Shown: positions 36,996-45,736 of the stretch, piece after piece
How positions within the stretch are numbered: the stretch's first letter is position 1
How the letters are laid out: each line of letters begins with the position of its first letter
Assembly (NCBI GenBank): GCA_937873655.1
Contig: CALMYQ010000093.1
Coordinates: 1-64,000, forward strand
Reading direction: 5' to 3'
DNA from: an uncultured Lewinella sp.
GTDB taxonomy: Bacteria; Bacteroidota; Bacteroidia; Chitinophagales; Saprospiraceae
DNA: 64,000 bases
Translations under genes and position numbers: made by a program
The notes under the pieces: model-generated
The model's input: the letters and a program-made list of their open reading frames with translations, nothing else
Told to the model about the DNA's origin: nothing
Database searches by the model: none

Positions 36996-37102
36996 GGAGT
37001 TAAATTTTATGCAAAAAAAAAATAAAACCATTAAATATGCAAATTTAAAATGTTAATTTTTTTTCAAATTCATTTTTTATTTCGCTATATAAAAACAAGA
37101 GT

Positions 37103-37567
37103 ATGATTCGACTTAAAAAGGGCGATCCCGCTCCGGATTTCTCCGCTGTCAATGAAAAAGGAGAAACCGTTACCCTTTCCGATTTCCGGGGAAAAAAGCT
37201 GGTGCTTTACTTTTATCCGCAGGATAATACACCGACGTGCACCAAAGAAGCCTGCAATCTTCGCGACGGCTATGCCGAACTGCGTGAAAAGGGATTTGAA
37301 ATCCTGGGAGTAAGCCCGGACAGCGCCAAAAAACACACCAGTTTCCGCAGGAAATTCAATCTGCCGTTCTCTTTATTGGCGGATACCGACCGCAAGATCG
37401 TCAACGATTACGGGGTCTGGGGTCCCAAAAAATTTATGGGAATGAATATTGTGAGCGTCCACAGGACCACCTTTATCATCGATGAAAAAGGGATCATTGA
37501 GCGTATTATTACCAATGTGGTCAGCGGAAAACACGTGCAGCAGATCCTGGAAGAGATGGAAGTTTGA
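37103..37567 (+). CDS. bcp: thioredoxin-dependent thiol peroxidase (peroxiredoxin Q/Bcp)
   Basis: 154 residues with the atypical 2-Cys layout: peroxidatic Cys46 and resolving Cys51 in DNTPTCTKEAC, Phe/Tyr-rich strand VLYFYPQ before them, and GVSPDSAKKHTSF, DYGVWG and RTTFIIDEKG later. It reduces hydrogen peroxide and lipid hydroperoxides in the cytoplasm. The upstream ~70 bases are very AT-rich and mark the edge of the island. Confidence 0.96.
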   Translation: MIRLKKGDPAPDFSAVNEKGETVTLSDFRGKKLVLYFYPQDNTPTCTKEACNLRDGYAELREKGFEILGVSPDSAKKHTSFRRKFNLPFSLLADTDRKIVNDYGVWGPKKFMGMNIVSVHRTTFIIDEKGIIERIITNVVSGKHVQQILEEMEV

Positions 37568-37608
37568 AAAGAAAAGTGACTTTCCGGGGTAAAAACCATC
37601 TAAAAAGG

Positions 37609-37638
37609 GCTTTCATTGCGAATGAAAAGCTAATTTTG
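37609..37638 (+). promoter_or_regulatory. hairpin directly followed by a -7 box ahead of the DUF937 gene
   Basis: GCTTTCATT (37609-37617) and AATGAAAAGC (37621-37630) form a stem with a 3-base loop, and TAATTTTG, a perfect -7 box, begins at 37631. The hairpin could end bcp transcription or act as an operator within the DUF937 promoter spacer. Confidence 0.35.
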
Positions 37639-37669
37639 GAATCTTAAGTTAACCCTAATCTTTTCGACG

Positions 37670-38281
37670 ATGAATTTAATGGATTTACTTCAGGGTCACT
37701 TGTCTGATGATTTTGTTGACCAATTGAGCAACCAGATCGGCGGCGCCGACCGCGAGCAGACCGAAGCTGCTGCCTCAGGCGTAATGACAACCCTGGTCAG
37801 CGCCCTTGCACGCAACGCTTCTACCAACCAGGGCGCCAGCGCCTTATCCAACGCCTTGGACCGCGACCACGACGGCAGCATCCTCAACGATGTTTTCGGC
37901 ATGCTCACCGGCGGGCAGGCGCAAAATTCCCGGACAACCAACGGCGAGGGGATCCTCAACCATATCCTCGGCGACCGCCAGTCGGGAGCAGTTGACATGA
38001 TCAGCCGCCTGAGCGGCCTGGATCAAGGCAAAACAGGCAACCTGATGAGCCTCCTTGCTCCGGTGGTTATGGGCGCCCTCGGAAAAGCCAAACAATCCAA
38101 TGGGCTGGATGCTGCCGGCATCGCTTCCCTGTTATCCGGAACCGTGTCCGCACATCAGGAAAGCCCGACAATGGGCTTTATCAATAAATTCCTGGATGCC
38201 GACGGCGACGGCAGCATTATCGACGATGTCGCCAGCATCGGTATGAAACTGCTGGGCGGTTTCTTCAGCCGCAAGCGGTAA
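37670..38281 (+). CDS. DUF937 protein with two calcium-loop-like motifs
   Basis: 203 residues, no signal peptide. The DUF937 pattern fills most of the protein: repeated Gly/Ala/Leu helices such as ATVVSALA-like blocks and GNLMSLLAPVVMGALGKAKQ. Two segments resemble EF-hand or dockerin calcium loops: DRDHDGSILNDVFGML (about 63-78) and DADGDGSIIDDVASIG (about 179-194). Family members are short, soluble and poorly characterised. The twin acidic loops suggest regulated assembly by calcium (inference). Confidence 0.85.
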   Translation: MNLMDLLQGHLSDDFVDQLSNQIGGADREQTEAAASGVMTTLVSALARNASTNQGASALSNALDRDHDGSILNDVFGMLTGGQAQNSRTTNGEGILNHILGDRQSGAVDMISRLSGLDQGKTGNLMSLLAPVVMGALGKAKQSNGLDAAGIASLLSGTVSAHQESPTMGFINKFLDADGDGSIIDDVASIGMKLLGGFFSRKR

Positions 38282-38310
38282 AAGCGACTTTTCGTACCCG
38301 ATAAAATATA

Positions 38311-38346
38311 CAAGGCTCTGCCGCGCATTTGCGCAGTAGAGCCTTG
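38311..38346. terminator. hairpin between DUF937 gene and tatA
   Basis: CAAGGCTCT (38311-38319) pairs with AGAGCCTTG (38338-38346), and an inner GCGC/GCGC stem closes the loop. It lies between two convergent genes and may end both, although T-runs are weak. Confidence 0.5.
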
Positions 38347-38374
38347 CTGGTTTGTTGTACGGAACCCGAAAAAA

Positions 38375-38608
38375 TCAGGCTTGCGTCTGTTCTTTCTTTT
38401 CTTCGATGGCTTTGCGATCGGCTTCGCGCATGCCTTCTTTGATCTCGCCCTCGATCGTAGCGCGGGCGTTATTGAATTCCCGGATTCCTTTGCCCAGGCC
38501 GCGCATCAGTTCTGGAATCTTCCTGCCGCCGAAAAGCAGCAGAACGACAAAAACGATCACAACCAACTCCGCACCGCTGGGTAGAAAACCTAATAGCATT
38601 GTATTCAT
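38375..38608 (-). CDS. tatA: twin-arginine translocase subunit TatA/TatE
   Basis: 77 residues from the ATG at 38608. One N-terminal transmembrane helix ([14 protein letters not shown]), the hinge [16 protein letters not shown] with its invariant FG and Pro, then an amphipathic helix and a charged tail rich in Lys and Glu. It forms the pore of the Tat system for folded proteins. At least two probable Tat substrates are encoded nearby (43431 and 54332). A -7 box TATCTTTG lies 23 bases upstream. tatC is not in the window. Confidence 0.93.
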   Translation of the reverse strand: MNTMLLGFLPSGAELVVIVFVVLLLFGGRKIPELMRGLGKGIREFNNARATIEGEIKEGMREADRKAIEEKKEQTQA

Positions 38609-38631
38609 ATCCAAAAATTTAATCTGGTTTG

Positions 38632-38639
38632 CAAAGATA
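38632..38639 (-). promoter_or_regulatory. -7 box (TATCTTTG) for tatA
   Basis: A perfect TAnnTTTG read leftward, 23 bases before the tatA ATG. Confidence 0.45.
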
Positions 38640-38792
38640 GCCCTAATATACGAATCTTACAGGACTTTTCGACGGAATCTGCAAGACATCGACTTTTCAA
38701 TCCGGCAGTTGGACCGCGAATTTCTTCTGCGGTTTAATATCAGATTTGAAATCTAAAACGAAAAACCGAAGTCAATTCTGTTATAGGCGAGG

Positions 38793-40532
38793 CTATTTTT
38801 TTAATCCGATCTCCCGCAGGCGTTCATCCAGGTATCCGCCGGCTGTAATCGGTTCGTAAGCCAGCGGCTGGTCTGCCGTGACACACCCTTCCAGACAGGA
38901 AAGGTCCATTTTGCTGACCGGATGCAGGAAAAAGGGAATCGACAACCTGGGCAAATGCCACGACTCCCGCGGCGGATTGACCACCCGGTGCGTTGTGGAT
39001 TTGAGGTAGTTGTTGGTTAGCCGCTGCAACATATCCCCGACGTTGATCACGATCTCGTTCTCTTCAGGCGTGATGTCCATCCATTCATTGTGCTTGTTCA
39101 GCAGTTGCAGGCCGCCGGCTGAGGCGCCGACCAGCAGGGTGATCAGGTTGATGTCTTCGTGTTGTTCAGCCCGGATGGCCGAAGCCGGCTCCTGGGTGAT
39201 CGGCGGGTAGAAGATGGAACGCAGAATGCTGTTGCCGTACCGGATCTCGTCTTCAAAATAGTCTTCACCGATGTCCAGGTGAATGGCGATAGCCTTCAGC
39301 AACTGTCCGCCGGCCTTTTCAAAGGCTTTGTACAACTGAATGCCGGTTTTTGCGAATTCAGGCGCTTCGGCAACGCTTACATTGTCCGGGTATTCGGGCT
39401 TGAGGGGGTGGTTCGGCGGCACTTCCTGCCCGATCTGGAAAAATTCCTTCAGGTCGGCTACCTTGGATTGTTTAGCATGTTCCTTGCCGAAAGAAGTATA
39501 ACCGCGCTGACCGGCAAGTCCTGCAATTTCGTATTGCCGCTTGACAGCTTCCGGCAAGGCAAAGAAATTTTTGGATTCCGTATAGAATTTGTCGATCAAT
39601 TCGTCCGGAACACCGTGGTTGATTACGCCCACAAAACCGATTTCGTGGAAGGCTTTCCCGAGTTCATCAACGAAAGCGGCCCGTTCTTCAGGTGTTCCGT
39701 GGGTGAATTTCGAAAGGTCTACCACAGGGATGGTCCTTTTTTTCATAGTCTGTTTTTTATTAAAAGCAGTTTTGCTTTGGTTTACGGTTAGTTGTTCTTC
39801 CAAAAAAGCATAGCGCAAAAATACGCCCCAGGCCATTATTGCGCTTACGATCAGGCCGGTTTTTCCATCTCTGAAACCGGCTTGAAAGATATAATGTTTC
39901 ACAAACCGCCAAAAGGGCTTGAACAAAAAGTGAAATATCGTAATTTTTGGCGTCCCGGGCAAGTGGTCCTGCGCTGACCAGCGCCCGTAGCGTTCTGTTT
40001 TTTCCAGATAATGCGACAGGTTTTTAAAAGTAAAATGGGTAAGCTTATTGTGTAAACGGCCTACCCGCAGCCCTTCCGTTTCGATTTCCTCGTGCACCTG
40101 TTTCCGGTTGTACCGGCAGCGATCCCTGCGGATGAGCCGGATCACCCGATCGCCCTGCCAGCCGCTGTACCGCACGCTTTTTCCCATGAAATGGTTATTT
40201 CTGCCGACCCAGAAACAATCAAATGGAATTTTTTCCTGTTGCAGCAATTGTTTAATTTCGGCGGCAAGTTCGGCCGGAACGCGTTCATCGGCATCCAGCA
40301 CCAACACCCATTCGTTGGCAGCCTGCGGAATGGCCCAGTTCTTTTGATCAGCTGGGCCGGTATAGGTTCGCTGCAGGGTTTTGTCCGCCAGCTTTTGCGC
40401 AAGCTCGAAGGTGCCGTCCTCACTGAAAGAATCCACGACGATGACTTCATCGACCCACCGCACGCTCTGAATGGCCTCCCGGATGTTGTCGGCTTCGTTC
40501 AGGGTTGTGATTATGGCGGATACCTTGTTCAT
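38793..40532 (-). CDS. family 2 glycosyltransferase fused in frame to a 2-oxoglutarate/Fe(II) oxygenase
   Basis: One open frame of 579 codons joins two complete proteins. Residues 1-250 are a GT2 of the WaaE/KdtX-like type (SAIITTLNEADNIREAI, WVLVLDADERVP, then a C-terminal membrane-proximal helix). Residues 263-579 are an isopenicillin-N-synthase-like oxygenase: start MKKRTIPVVDLSKF, GFVGVINHGVP, iron ligands in EQHEDINL (His, Asp) and STTHRV (His), and RLSIPFF for 2-oxoglutarate. The joint (about 250-262, polar, low complexity) looks like a former intergenic spacer: stop codons occur in the other frames and the ATG at 39746 follows an A-rich run. It may be a true fusion, two overlapping products, or a lost stop. 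Start overlaps the aceK stop by four bases. Confidence 0.85.
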   Translation of the reverse strand: MNKVSAIITTLNEADNIREAIQSVRWVDEVIVVDSFSEDGTFELAQKLADKTLQRTYTGPADQKNWAIPQAANEWVLVLDADERVPAELAAEIKQLLQQEKIPFDCFWVGRNNHFMGKSVRYSGWQGDRVIRLIRRDRCRYNRKQVHEEIETEGLRVGRLHNKLTHFTFKNLSHYLEKTERYGRWSAQDHLPGTPKITIFHFLFKPFWRFVKHYIFQAGFRDGKTGLIVSAIMAWGVFLRYAFLEEQLTVNQSKTAFNKKQTMKKRTIPVVDLSKFTHGTPEERAAFVDELGKAFHEIGFVGVINHGVPDELIDKFYTESKNFFALPEAVKRQYEIAGLAGQRGYTSFGKEHAKQSKVADLKEFFQIGQEVPPNHPLKPEYPDNVSVAEAPEFAKTGIQLYKAFEKAGGQLLKAIAIHLDIGEDYFEDEIRYGNSILRSIFYPPITQEPASAIRAEQHEDINLITLLVGASAGGLQLLNKHNEWMDITPEENEIVINVGDMLQRLTNNYLKSTTHRVVNPPRESWHLPRLSIPFFLHPVSKMDLSCLEGCVTADQPLAYEPITAGGYLDERLREIGLKK

Positions 40533-42274
40533 GACAACTGGTCTTTGTACACGTTTTTGAATCGCAATCGTTTTCTGTATGGGAAAACGTCCATCATTTC
40601 GCCCCGGATCAGTTTTTCCTGGGTAGCGATCCAGAATTTCACATTGAAGAGGTCGCCGTGTTTGGTCAGGAAGATCTCCCGGATTTCGGGCCGGCCGATC
40701 AGGAATTTGGTGAATTCCTCCGGGAAAATATCATTCGGACCAACGGAATACCAGGGGTCTCCTGAAAACTCGTCTTCGGGGTTTCTCGGCTCCGGGATGA
40801 CCCGGAAATTGCAGTCGGTGAGGAAAACGATCTCGTCATAATCATAGAAAACCACCCGTTTCAGCCGGGTGACGCCGAAATTTTTCAACAGCATATCCCC
40901 CGGAAAGATATTGACGGCGGCCAGTTGTTTGATGGCTTTCCCATATTCGTTCACGATCTCTTCGGCTTCCTCCGGGTCAGCATTGTCCAGGTAGATGTTC
41001 AACGGGATCATCCGTTTTTCCACATACATATGCTTGATCTCGATGGTATTCTTCTTGACGGTGACCTTGGAGGGCGCTTCCCGGGTGAGTTCCTCGATCA
41101 GGTCCCTGGAAAAACGGCTTCGATCAAAAATATAGTTTTCAAACATATGGCTGTCGGCCATCCGGCCTACCCGGTCATGGAGAGAGACCAGTTCGTACTT
41201 TTCTTTCACTTCCTGTTCCGTCACCCTTTTTGGGGGCGCAAACCGGTCCTTGATCACCTTGAACACCATGGGGTAGGACGGCAGCGTAAATACGGACATG
41301 ACCATACCCTTGACGCCCGGCGCCAGAATGAATTGATCGTCGGAGTTGTCCATATGCCGGAGAAAGTCCCGGTACATCACCGTTTTGCCGTGTTTTTCAA
41401 AGCCGATGGAGTTGTACAATTCTCCGAGACTTTTACTCGGCAGAATGGTTTTCAGGAAATCCACCAGTTCGCGGGCAATATCGGTATCGACCAGGAAATA
41501 CGAACGGTTGTAACTGAAAATGGAACTGACCTCGTTGGCGTCCAGCAGCAAGGCGTCGGCGTAAATGCCGCGTTCGTCATGGAGGACCGGGATGACGAAA
41601 GGATAGAAGAATTCCCCGATCGCCAGCCGCCCGACGAAATAGGCGCCTTTATTCCTGAAAAAAACGGATTTGAGCATTTCAATGCGGGCATTGGCCCCCC
41701 GGTAGTACAGGGAATCCAGCTTCTTTTTCAGGGTCTCCGAGATCCAGGAAATGTCGCGTTCGAGGTCGACATAAGGCGCATCGAAAGAAAAGCAGGCCAT
41801 CAATTGGCGGATGCTGTGTTCAAAAGGCTCAAACAGGAGAAATGTATGGTATATCGGCACCAGCGACCTGAATTCAGCGTACCCGCCGGTAGCATGTACA
41901 AACATCAGTTCCTCATCGGCGCTCAACCCTTTGTGGCTGTGGCGGAACACCGAATTGAAATAGGTCTCGGCGATATTGCGGGAGTTGAAATTGTAGATCT
42001 CATCCAGGTACATTTGCTTGATCTGGCGCCACATGTCCCGCGAGTGTTTCTGATCGCTGAGAAAATCCTGGAGTTTTTCGGTCGTTGCGCCCACCATTTC
42101 CCGGTACAGGGCAATCCGCTCTCTGGAGTCTGCCTGAGCGCCGCGCCAATCCCGGTTTTCGAACCGGATCCTGGCCCGTTTAGTGATGCGCTTGTACTGA
42201 TGGTGATACTGGAAATAGTCGCCCAGGATCAGGTGAGCTGCATCATACGGGATCAATTTTTCGAACATGGACAT
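40529..42274 (-). CDS. aceK: isocitrate dehydrogenase kinase/phosphatase
   Basis: 581 residues, the family's length. Recognised from long conserved blocks: the regulatory N-terminal helical domain (YLDEIYNFNSRNIAETYFNS), GAYFVGRLAIGEFFYPFVIPV, the nucleotide loop APGVKGMVMSVFTLPSYP, VFKVIKDRFAPPK, SLHDRVGRMADSHMFENY, and the catalytic FPGDMLLKNFG with YDYDEI. It phosphorylates and dephosphorylates isocitrate dehydrogenase to steer carbon into the glyoxylate shunt. In enterobacteria it is in the aceBAK operon; here aceA and aceB are not adjacent and it precedes the glycosyltransferase-oxygenase frame with a four-base overlap. Confidence 0.95.
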   Translation of the reverse strand: MSMFEKLIPYDAAHLILGDYFQYHHQYKRITKRARIRFENRDWRGAQADSRERIALYREMVGATTEKLQDFLSDQKHSRDMWRQIKQMYLDEIYNFNSRNIAETYFNSVFRHSHKGLSADEELMFVHATGGYAEFRSLVPIYHTFLLFEPFEHSIRQLMACFSFDAPYVDLERDISWISETLKKKLDSLYYRGANARIEMLKSVFFRNKGAYFVGRLAIGEFFYPFVIPVLHDERGIYADALLLDANEVSSIFSYNRSYFLVDTDIARELVDFLKTILPSKSLGELYNSIGFEKHGKTVMYRDFLRHMDNSDDQFILAPGVKGMVMSVFTLPSYPMVFKVIKDRFAPPKRVTEQEVKEKYELVSLHDRVGRMADSHMFENYIFDRSRFSRDLIEELTREAPSKVTVKKNTIEIKHMYVEKRMIPLNIYLDNADPEEAEEIVNEYGKAIKQLAAVNIFPGDMLLKNFGVTRLKRVVFYDYDEIVFLTDCNFRVIPEPRNPEDEFSGDPWYSVGPNDIFPEEFTKFLIGRPEIREIFLTKHGDLFNVKFWIATQEKLIRGEMMDVFPYRKRLRFKNVYKDQLS

Positions 42275-42469
42275 AGCCTGAATTTATTGCCGATAGGAGC
42301 GATTCGGTTCTATCTTATGCAAAAAAACGGAATTTCCGGGAGAAATTCTTAACTGGCTGCGGCCGCCAAAAGGGTTTGAAAACGCATCTTCATTCATAAA
42401 CCCGGTAGTTTTCGACGACGCGACAAGGGCGCCCGGTAACCGGTGCGTCCTTGTTTTTTAACTTGCGGC

Positions 42470-43420
42470 ATGAAATGCAGGATACGCAGTAAGCCGCTCC
42501 TCAGGGGCATTGTCTGTTTGACCGCCTTGCTACCGGCCTTTCCGTGTTTTTCTCAGGGGCCGTTACACCGGTTCGAATACCGGCACCCGGCCATGGGAAC
42601 CCTATTCCGGATTGTCTGCTATGCTCCGGATAGTCTCCTGGCCGGACGTGCGGCCCGGGCGGCTTTCATGACGGTCGATTCACTGGAAATGATCTTCAGC
42701 GATTACCGGGAGGACAGTGAACTGAGCCGGCTTTCCGCGCAATCCGGATCCGGGCGAAAGGTAAAAGTCTCGGCGGCGTTATGGGATGTGTTGCGCTTGT
42801 CCAAAACCATCAGCAGAAAAAGCGACGGGGCCTTCGATGTTACCATCGGGCCGCTCAGCCACCTCTGGCGCAGGTCTTTCCGGCAGAATGAATTTCCGGG
42901 ACAGAACAATATCGATGCGGCAAAAGAACGCGTCAACTGGCGTTGGCTTCGGCTCTGCCGCAGCAACCGGGTGAAACTGAAACGAAAAAACATGCGGCTG
43001 GACCTTGGCGGAATAGCTAAAGGTTACGCACTCGACAAAGCCATGGCCCGGCTTAATCAATTCCATATTGACAGGGCATTGGTAGACGGCGGCGGCGATT
43101 TGCTGCTTGGCCCGGCGCCACCCGGACAAACGGGTTGGGACATAGAGCAACCCGGTGGAAAAGCGCGCCTGGCCGGCATGAGCATTGCAGTTTCGGGCGA
43201 CCGCTACCGCTACCTCGAATGGGAAGGCAAGCGGTACAGCCACCTGATCGACCCCCGGACCGGCATCGGGGTCACGCATGGCCTGACGGTGAGCGTGCAA
43301 GCGCCGACCGGGGCATTGGCAGATGCATTGGCCTCCGCCTGCAGCATCCTCGGCCCCGGCCGGACCTACGGGCTGATGCAGGCATTTCCGGGCTGTTCCG
43401 TATCTTTCCGGCAGAAATAA
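42470..43420 (+). CDS. apbE: FAD:protein FMN transferase
   Basis: 316 residues from the ATG at 42470, which yields a signal peptide (RGIVCLTALLPAFPCFSQ). ApbE hallmarks: HPAMGTLFRIVCYA, DSLEMIFSDYREDSELSRLS, SDGAFDVTIGPLSHLWR, LDLGGIAKGYALDKA, ALVDGGGDLLLG, IAVSGDRYRYLEW and YSHLIDPRTG. It attaches FMN to a Thr of redox proteins such as Na+-pumping NADH-quinone reductase or Rnf subunits in the periplasm. The next gene starts 10 bases later and is probably co-transcribed; a functional link between them is not obvious. Confidence 0.94.
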   Translation: MKCRIRSKPLLRGIVCLTALLPAFPCFSQGPLHRFEYRHPAMGTLFRIVCYAPDSLLAGRAARAAFMTVDSLEMIFSDYREDSELSRLSAQSGSGRKVKVSAALWDVLRLSKTISRKSDGAFDVTIGPLSHLWRRSFRQNEFPGQNNIDAAKERVNWRWLRLCRSNRVKLKRKNMRLDLGGIAKGYALDKAMARLNQFHIDRALVDGGGDLLLGPAPPGQTGWDIEQPGGKARLAGMSIAVSGDRYRYLEWEGKRYSHLIDPRTGIGVTHGLTVSVQAPTGALADALASACSILGPGRTYGLMQAFPGCSVSFRQK

Positions 43421-43430
43421 TATTTAAACA

Positions 43431-44351
43431 ATGAAACGAAGAACCTTTATACAAAACAGCCTGATGACTTCGGCAACGGTAGCCTCAGGCATCGGCGGCC
43501 TGTCCGCAGCAACGCCGGCATTTATGGGAAGCGGAACGCCTTTCCGGCTCAATTACGCGCCGCACGAAAACATGTTCAAGGAAAGCGCCGGGCCGGATAT
43601 CCTGGACCAGCTCCGGTTTATGGCCGACCAGGGCTTCCGGTCGTTTGAGGACAACGGCATGAAAGGCCGGGAGGTCGACCTTCAGAAAAAAATGGGCGAC
43701 CTGATGGCGAAACTCGGTATGCAAATGGGGGTTTTTGTCGCCAATAAGATCTATTGGACCGAACCCAACCTGACCACCGGAAAAGAAGACCTGCGCGAGG
43801 AATTCCTCCAGAATATCCGGGAATCCGTAGAAGTGGCCAAGCGGGTAAACGCTACCTGGATGACCGTTGTGCCCGGCTATGTGGACATGCGGCAGGACAT
43901 CGGATACCAGACGGCACACGTGACGGAAAGCCTGAAAAGGGCCGCCGAAATCCTGGAGCCTCACGGGCTCGTCATGGTCCTCGAACCCCTCAACTTCAGG
44001 GATCACCCCGGCCTGTTCCTGAATAAATCCTCGCAGGCATTCGAAATCTGCAAAGTGGTCGGAAGCCCGGCTTGCAAAATTCTCTACGATATCTACCATA
44101 TGCAGATCCACGAAGGCAACCTCATCCCGAATATTGAAAAATCCTGGGACGAGATCGCTTATTTCCAGATCGGCGACAATCCCGGCCGGAAAGAGCCTAC
44201 AACCGGCGAGATCAACTACAAAAATGTGTTCAAATTCATCCACGAACGCGGGTATACCGGGATCATGGGCATGGAACACGGCAATTCAAGGCCCGGCAAG
44301 GACGGTGAAATGGCCGTGATCAAAGCCTACCGCGAGGTGGATAATTTCTAA
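43431..44351 (+). CDS. Tat-exported hydroxypyruvate-isomerase-like TIM-barrel protein
   Basis: 306 residues. The N-terminus MKRRTFIQNSLMTSATVASG is a twin-arginine signal. The rest is an AP-endonuclease-2/xylose-isomerase type barrel: EDNGMKGREVDLQKKMG, LVMVLEPLNFRDHPG (metal Glu), CKILYDIYHMQIHEGN (Asp, His) and FQIGDNPGRKEPTTGEI, then GIMGMEHGNS. That set is typical of the hydroxypyruvate isomerase (Hyi) branch. Export with bound metal fits Tat use. The real substrate of the secreted Bacteroidota versions is not known. Operon with apbE. Confidence 0.88.
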   Translation: MKRRTFIQNSLMTSATVASGIGGLSAATPAFMGSGTPFRLNYAPHENMFKESAGPDILDQLRFMADQGFRSFEDNGMKGREVDLQKKMGDLMAKLGMQMGVFVANKIYWTEPNLTTGKEDLREEFLQNIRESVEVAKRVNATWMTVVPGYVDMRQDIGYQTAHVTESLKRAAEILEPHGLVMVLEPLNFRDHPGLFLNKSSQAFEICKVVGSPACKILYDIYHMQIHEGNLIPNIEKSWDEIAYFQIGDNPGRKEPTTGEINYKNVFKFIHERGYTGIMGMEHGNSRPGKDGEMAVIKAYREVDNF

Positions 44352-44356
44352 ATTCG

Positions 44357-45563
44357 CTATTCATTCCTCAAACTGTCTGCCGGATTGGCCAAGGCCGCTT
44401 TCAGCGACTGTACGCCCACCGTCAGTGCCGCAAAAGCAAGGATCAGTACCAACGGGATCAGAAAGAACCAGATATTGAGGTGTATGCTGTAGGCATAACC
44501 GGTCAGCCATTTTTTAGCGAAGAACCAGGCGACGGGCAGTGCAATAATGCTGGAAATCAACAGGATCTGGATAAAATCGCTGGAAATCAGCGTTAAGATC
44601 TGGGCTACATTCGCCCCCAGGACCTTGCGTATGCCTATTTCCTTTTCTCGTCTTGCCACATTGAAGACCGTCAGCCCGAAAAGCCCAAGGCAGGCCACCA
44701 GGATCGCCAACAGTGTAAACAAGCCGATGACCCAGCCGAACTGCAGGTCGGCTACATACTGGCGATTAAAGAAATCATCGAGGAAAAAATGATTGAAAGG
44801 CGTATCGGCAAAATGGGTTTTCCAGGTACGCTCAGCGAACGCCAGTAACCCGGGCATGTCACTGGTGCGGATTTTGGCCGAGAAATATTCCCAGTCATTA
44901 TTGCCGAAGAAATAAACGATCGGCTTGTAATCGAACCGGAGGCTTTCCTGGTGATAATCCTTGATGACGCCTACAACGGTTACTTTGAAATTACCGGGAT
45001 CGGTCGGTACGATTTCCTGTCCCAAAGCGTCCTCCGGATTAGCGAACCCCAGCACTTTTACGGCTGTTTCGTTCAGGATAGCGTTATTTTCTTCCGTTCC
45101 GAAATCATTGGAAAACATCCTGCCGGCCACCAGTTGGAGACCGAAATCGTTCATGAACTGGTCGTCTATTCTGAACGTTCTGCACCGTTTCAGGGCAGTT
45201 TCCGGCATTTTGGTCCAGCGCAGGTTCCAGGAATTGCCAACTTCCTTGCCGGGGATGTCACCCGACGCCGTAACGCTGAGCACTTCCGGGTGGTCCTTGA
45301 GGGCCGCTATGAAGGTTTTATTTTGCCGGAAAAGTGAAAGCAAAGGATTGCTCGGGTTCGTCCTGTTCCTGGGTAAACATGGCTACCCGAAATATCCGAT
45401 CCCGGTTCCGGTGGAACTGATCGTAACTCTTTTCATGGGCAACATACTGCAGGATCAGCAGGCAGGATGTCAGACCGATGGAAAGCCCGAGGATATTAAT
45501 GACGGAAGTGGTTTTATTACGCCAGATCTGACGCAACGCCATCTTGATATAATTTTTCAGCAT
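44357..45563 (-). pseudogene. broken MacB/FtsX-type ABC transporter permease
   Basis: Two out-of-frame pieces of one protein family. The N-terminal piece begins at 45563 (MLKNYIKMALRQIWRNKTTS, then the first membrane helix) and ends at a stop at 45318 after about 80 codons. The C-terminal piece runs in another frame from about 45343 to 44357 and holds the second half: VLSVTASGDIPGKEVG, NETAVKVLGFANPEDALG, and three FtsX helices. Full-length members in this phylum are about 780-800 residues, so roughly the middle 350 are missing and the frame is shifted at the join. This indicates an internal deletion. No ATPase subunit is adjacent. Confidence 0.8.
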
Positions 45564-45736
45564 GATCGGGTTTTTAGCATTCAACTGGAAATACCCGGAA
45601 TGCGGCAAAAATTATACCCAATGCATAAAAATTTGATAAACAGGTTTTTATGATTTTTACTAAAACGGGCAATTGTCCGAAAATGAACGAAGGCCGTTCG
45701 CAAATGTACAAGTGATTTAAGCGATTGATGCCATGT

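Noticed and set aside
40925..42352. 475-codon frame antisense to aceK
   Set aside because: Shadow of aceK; aceK motifs are decisive for the other strand.
42565..42600. GGTTCGAATACC resembling a tRNA T-arm
   Set aside because: It lies inside apbE and no acceptor, D or anticodon stems can be formed around it.
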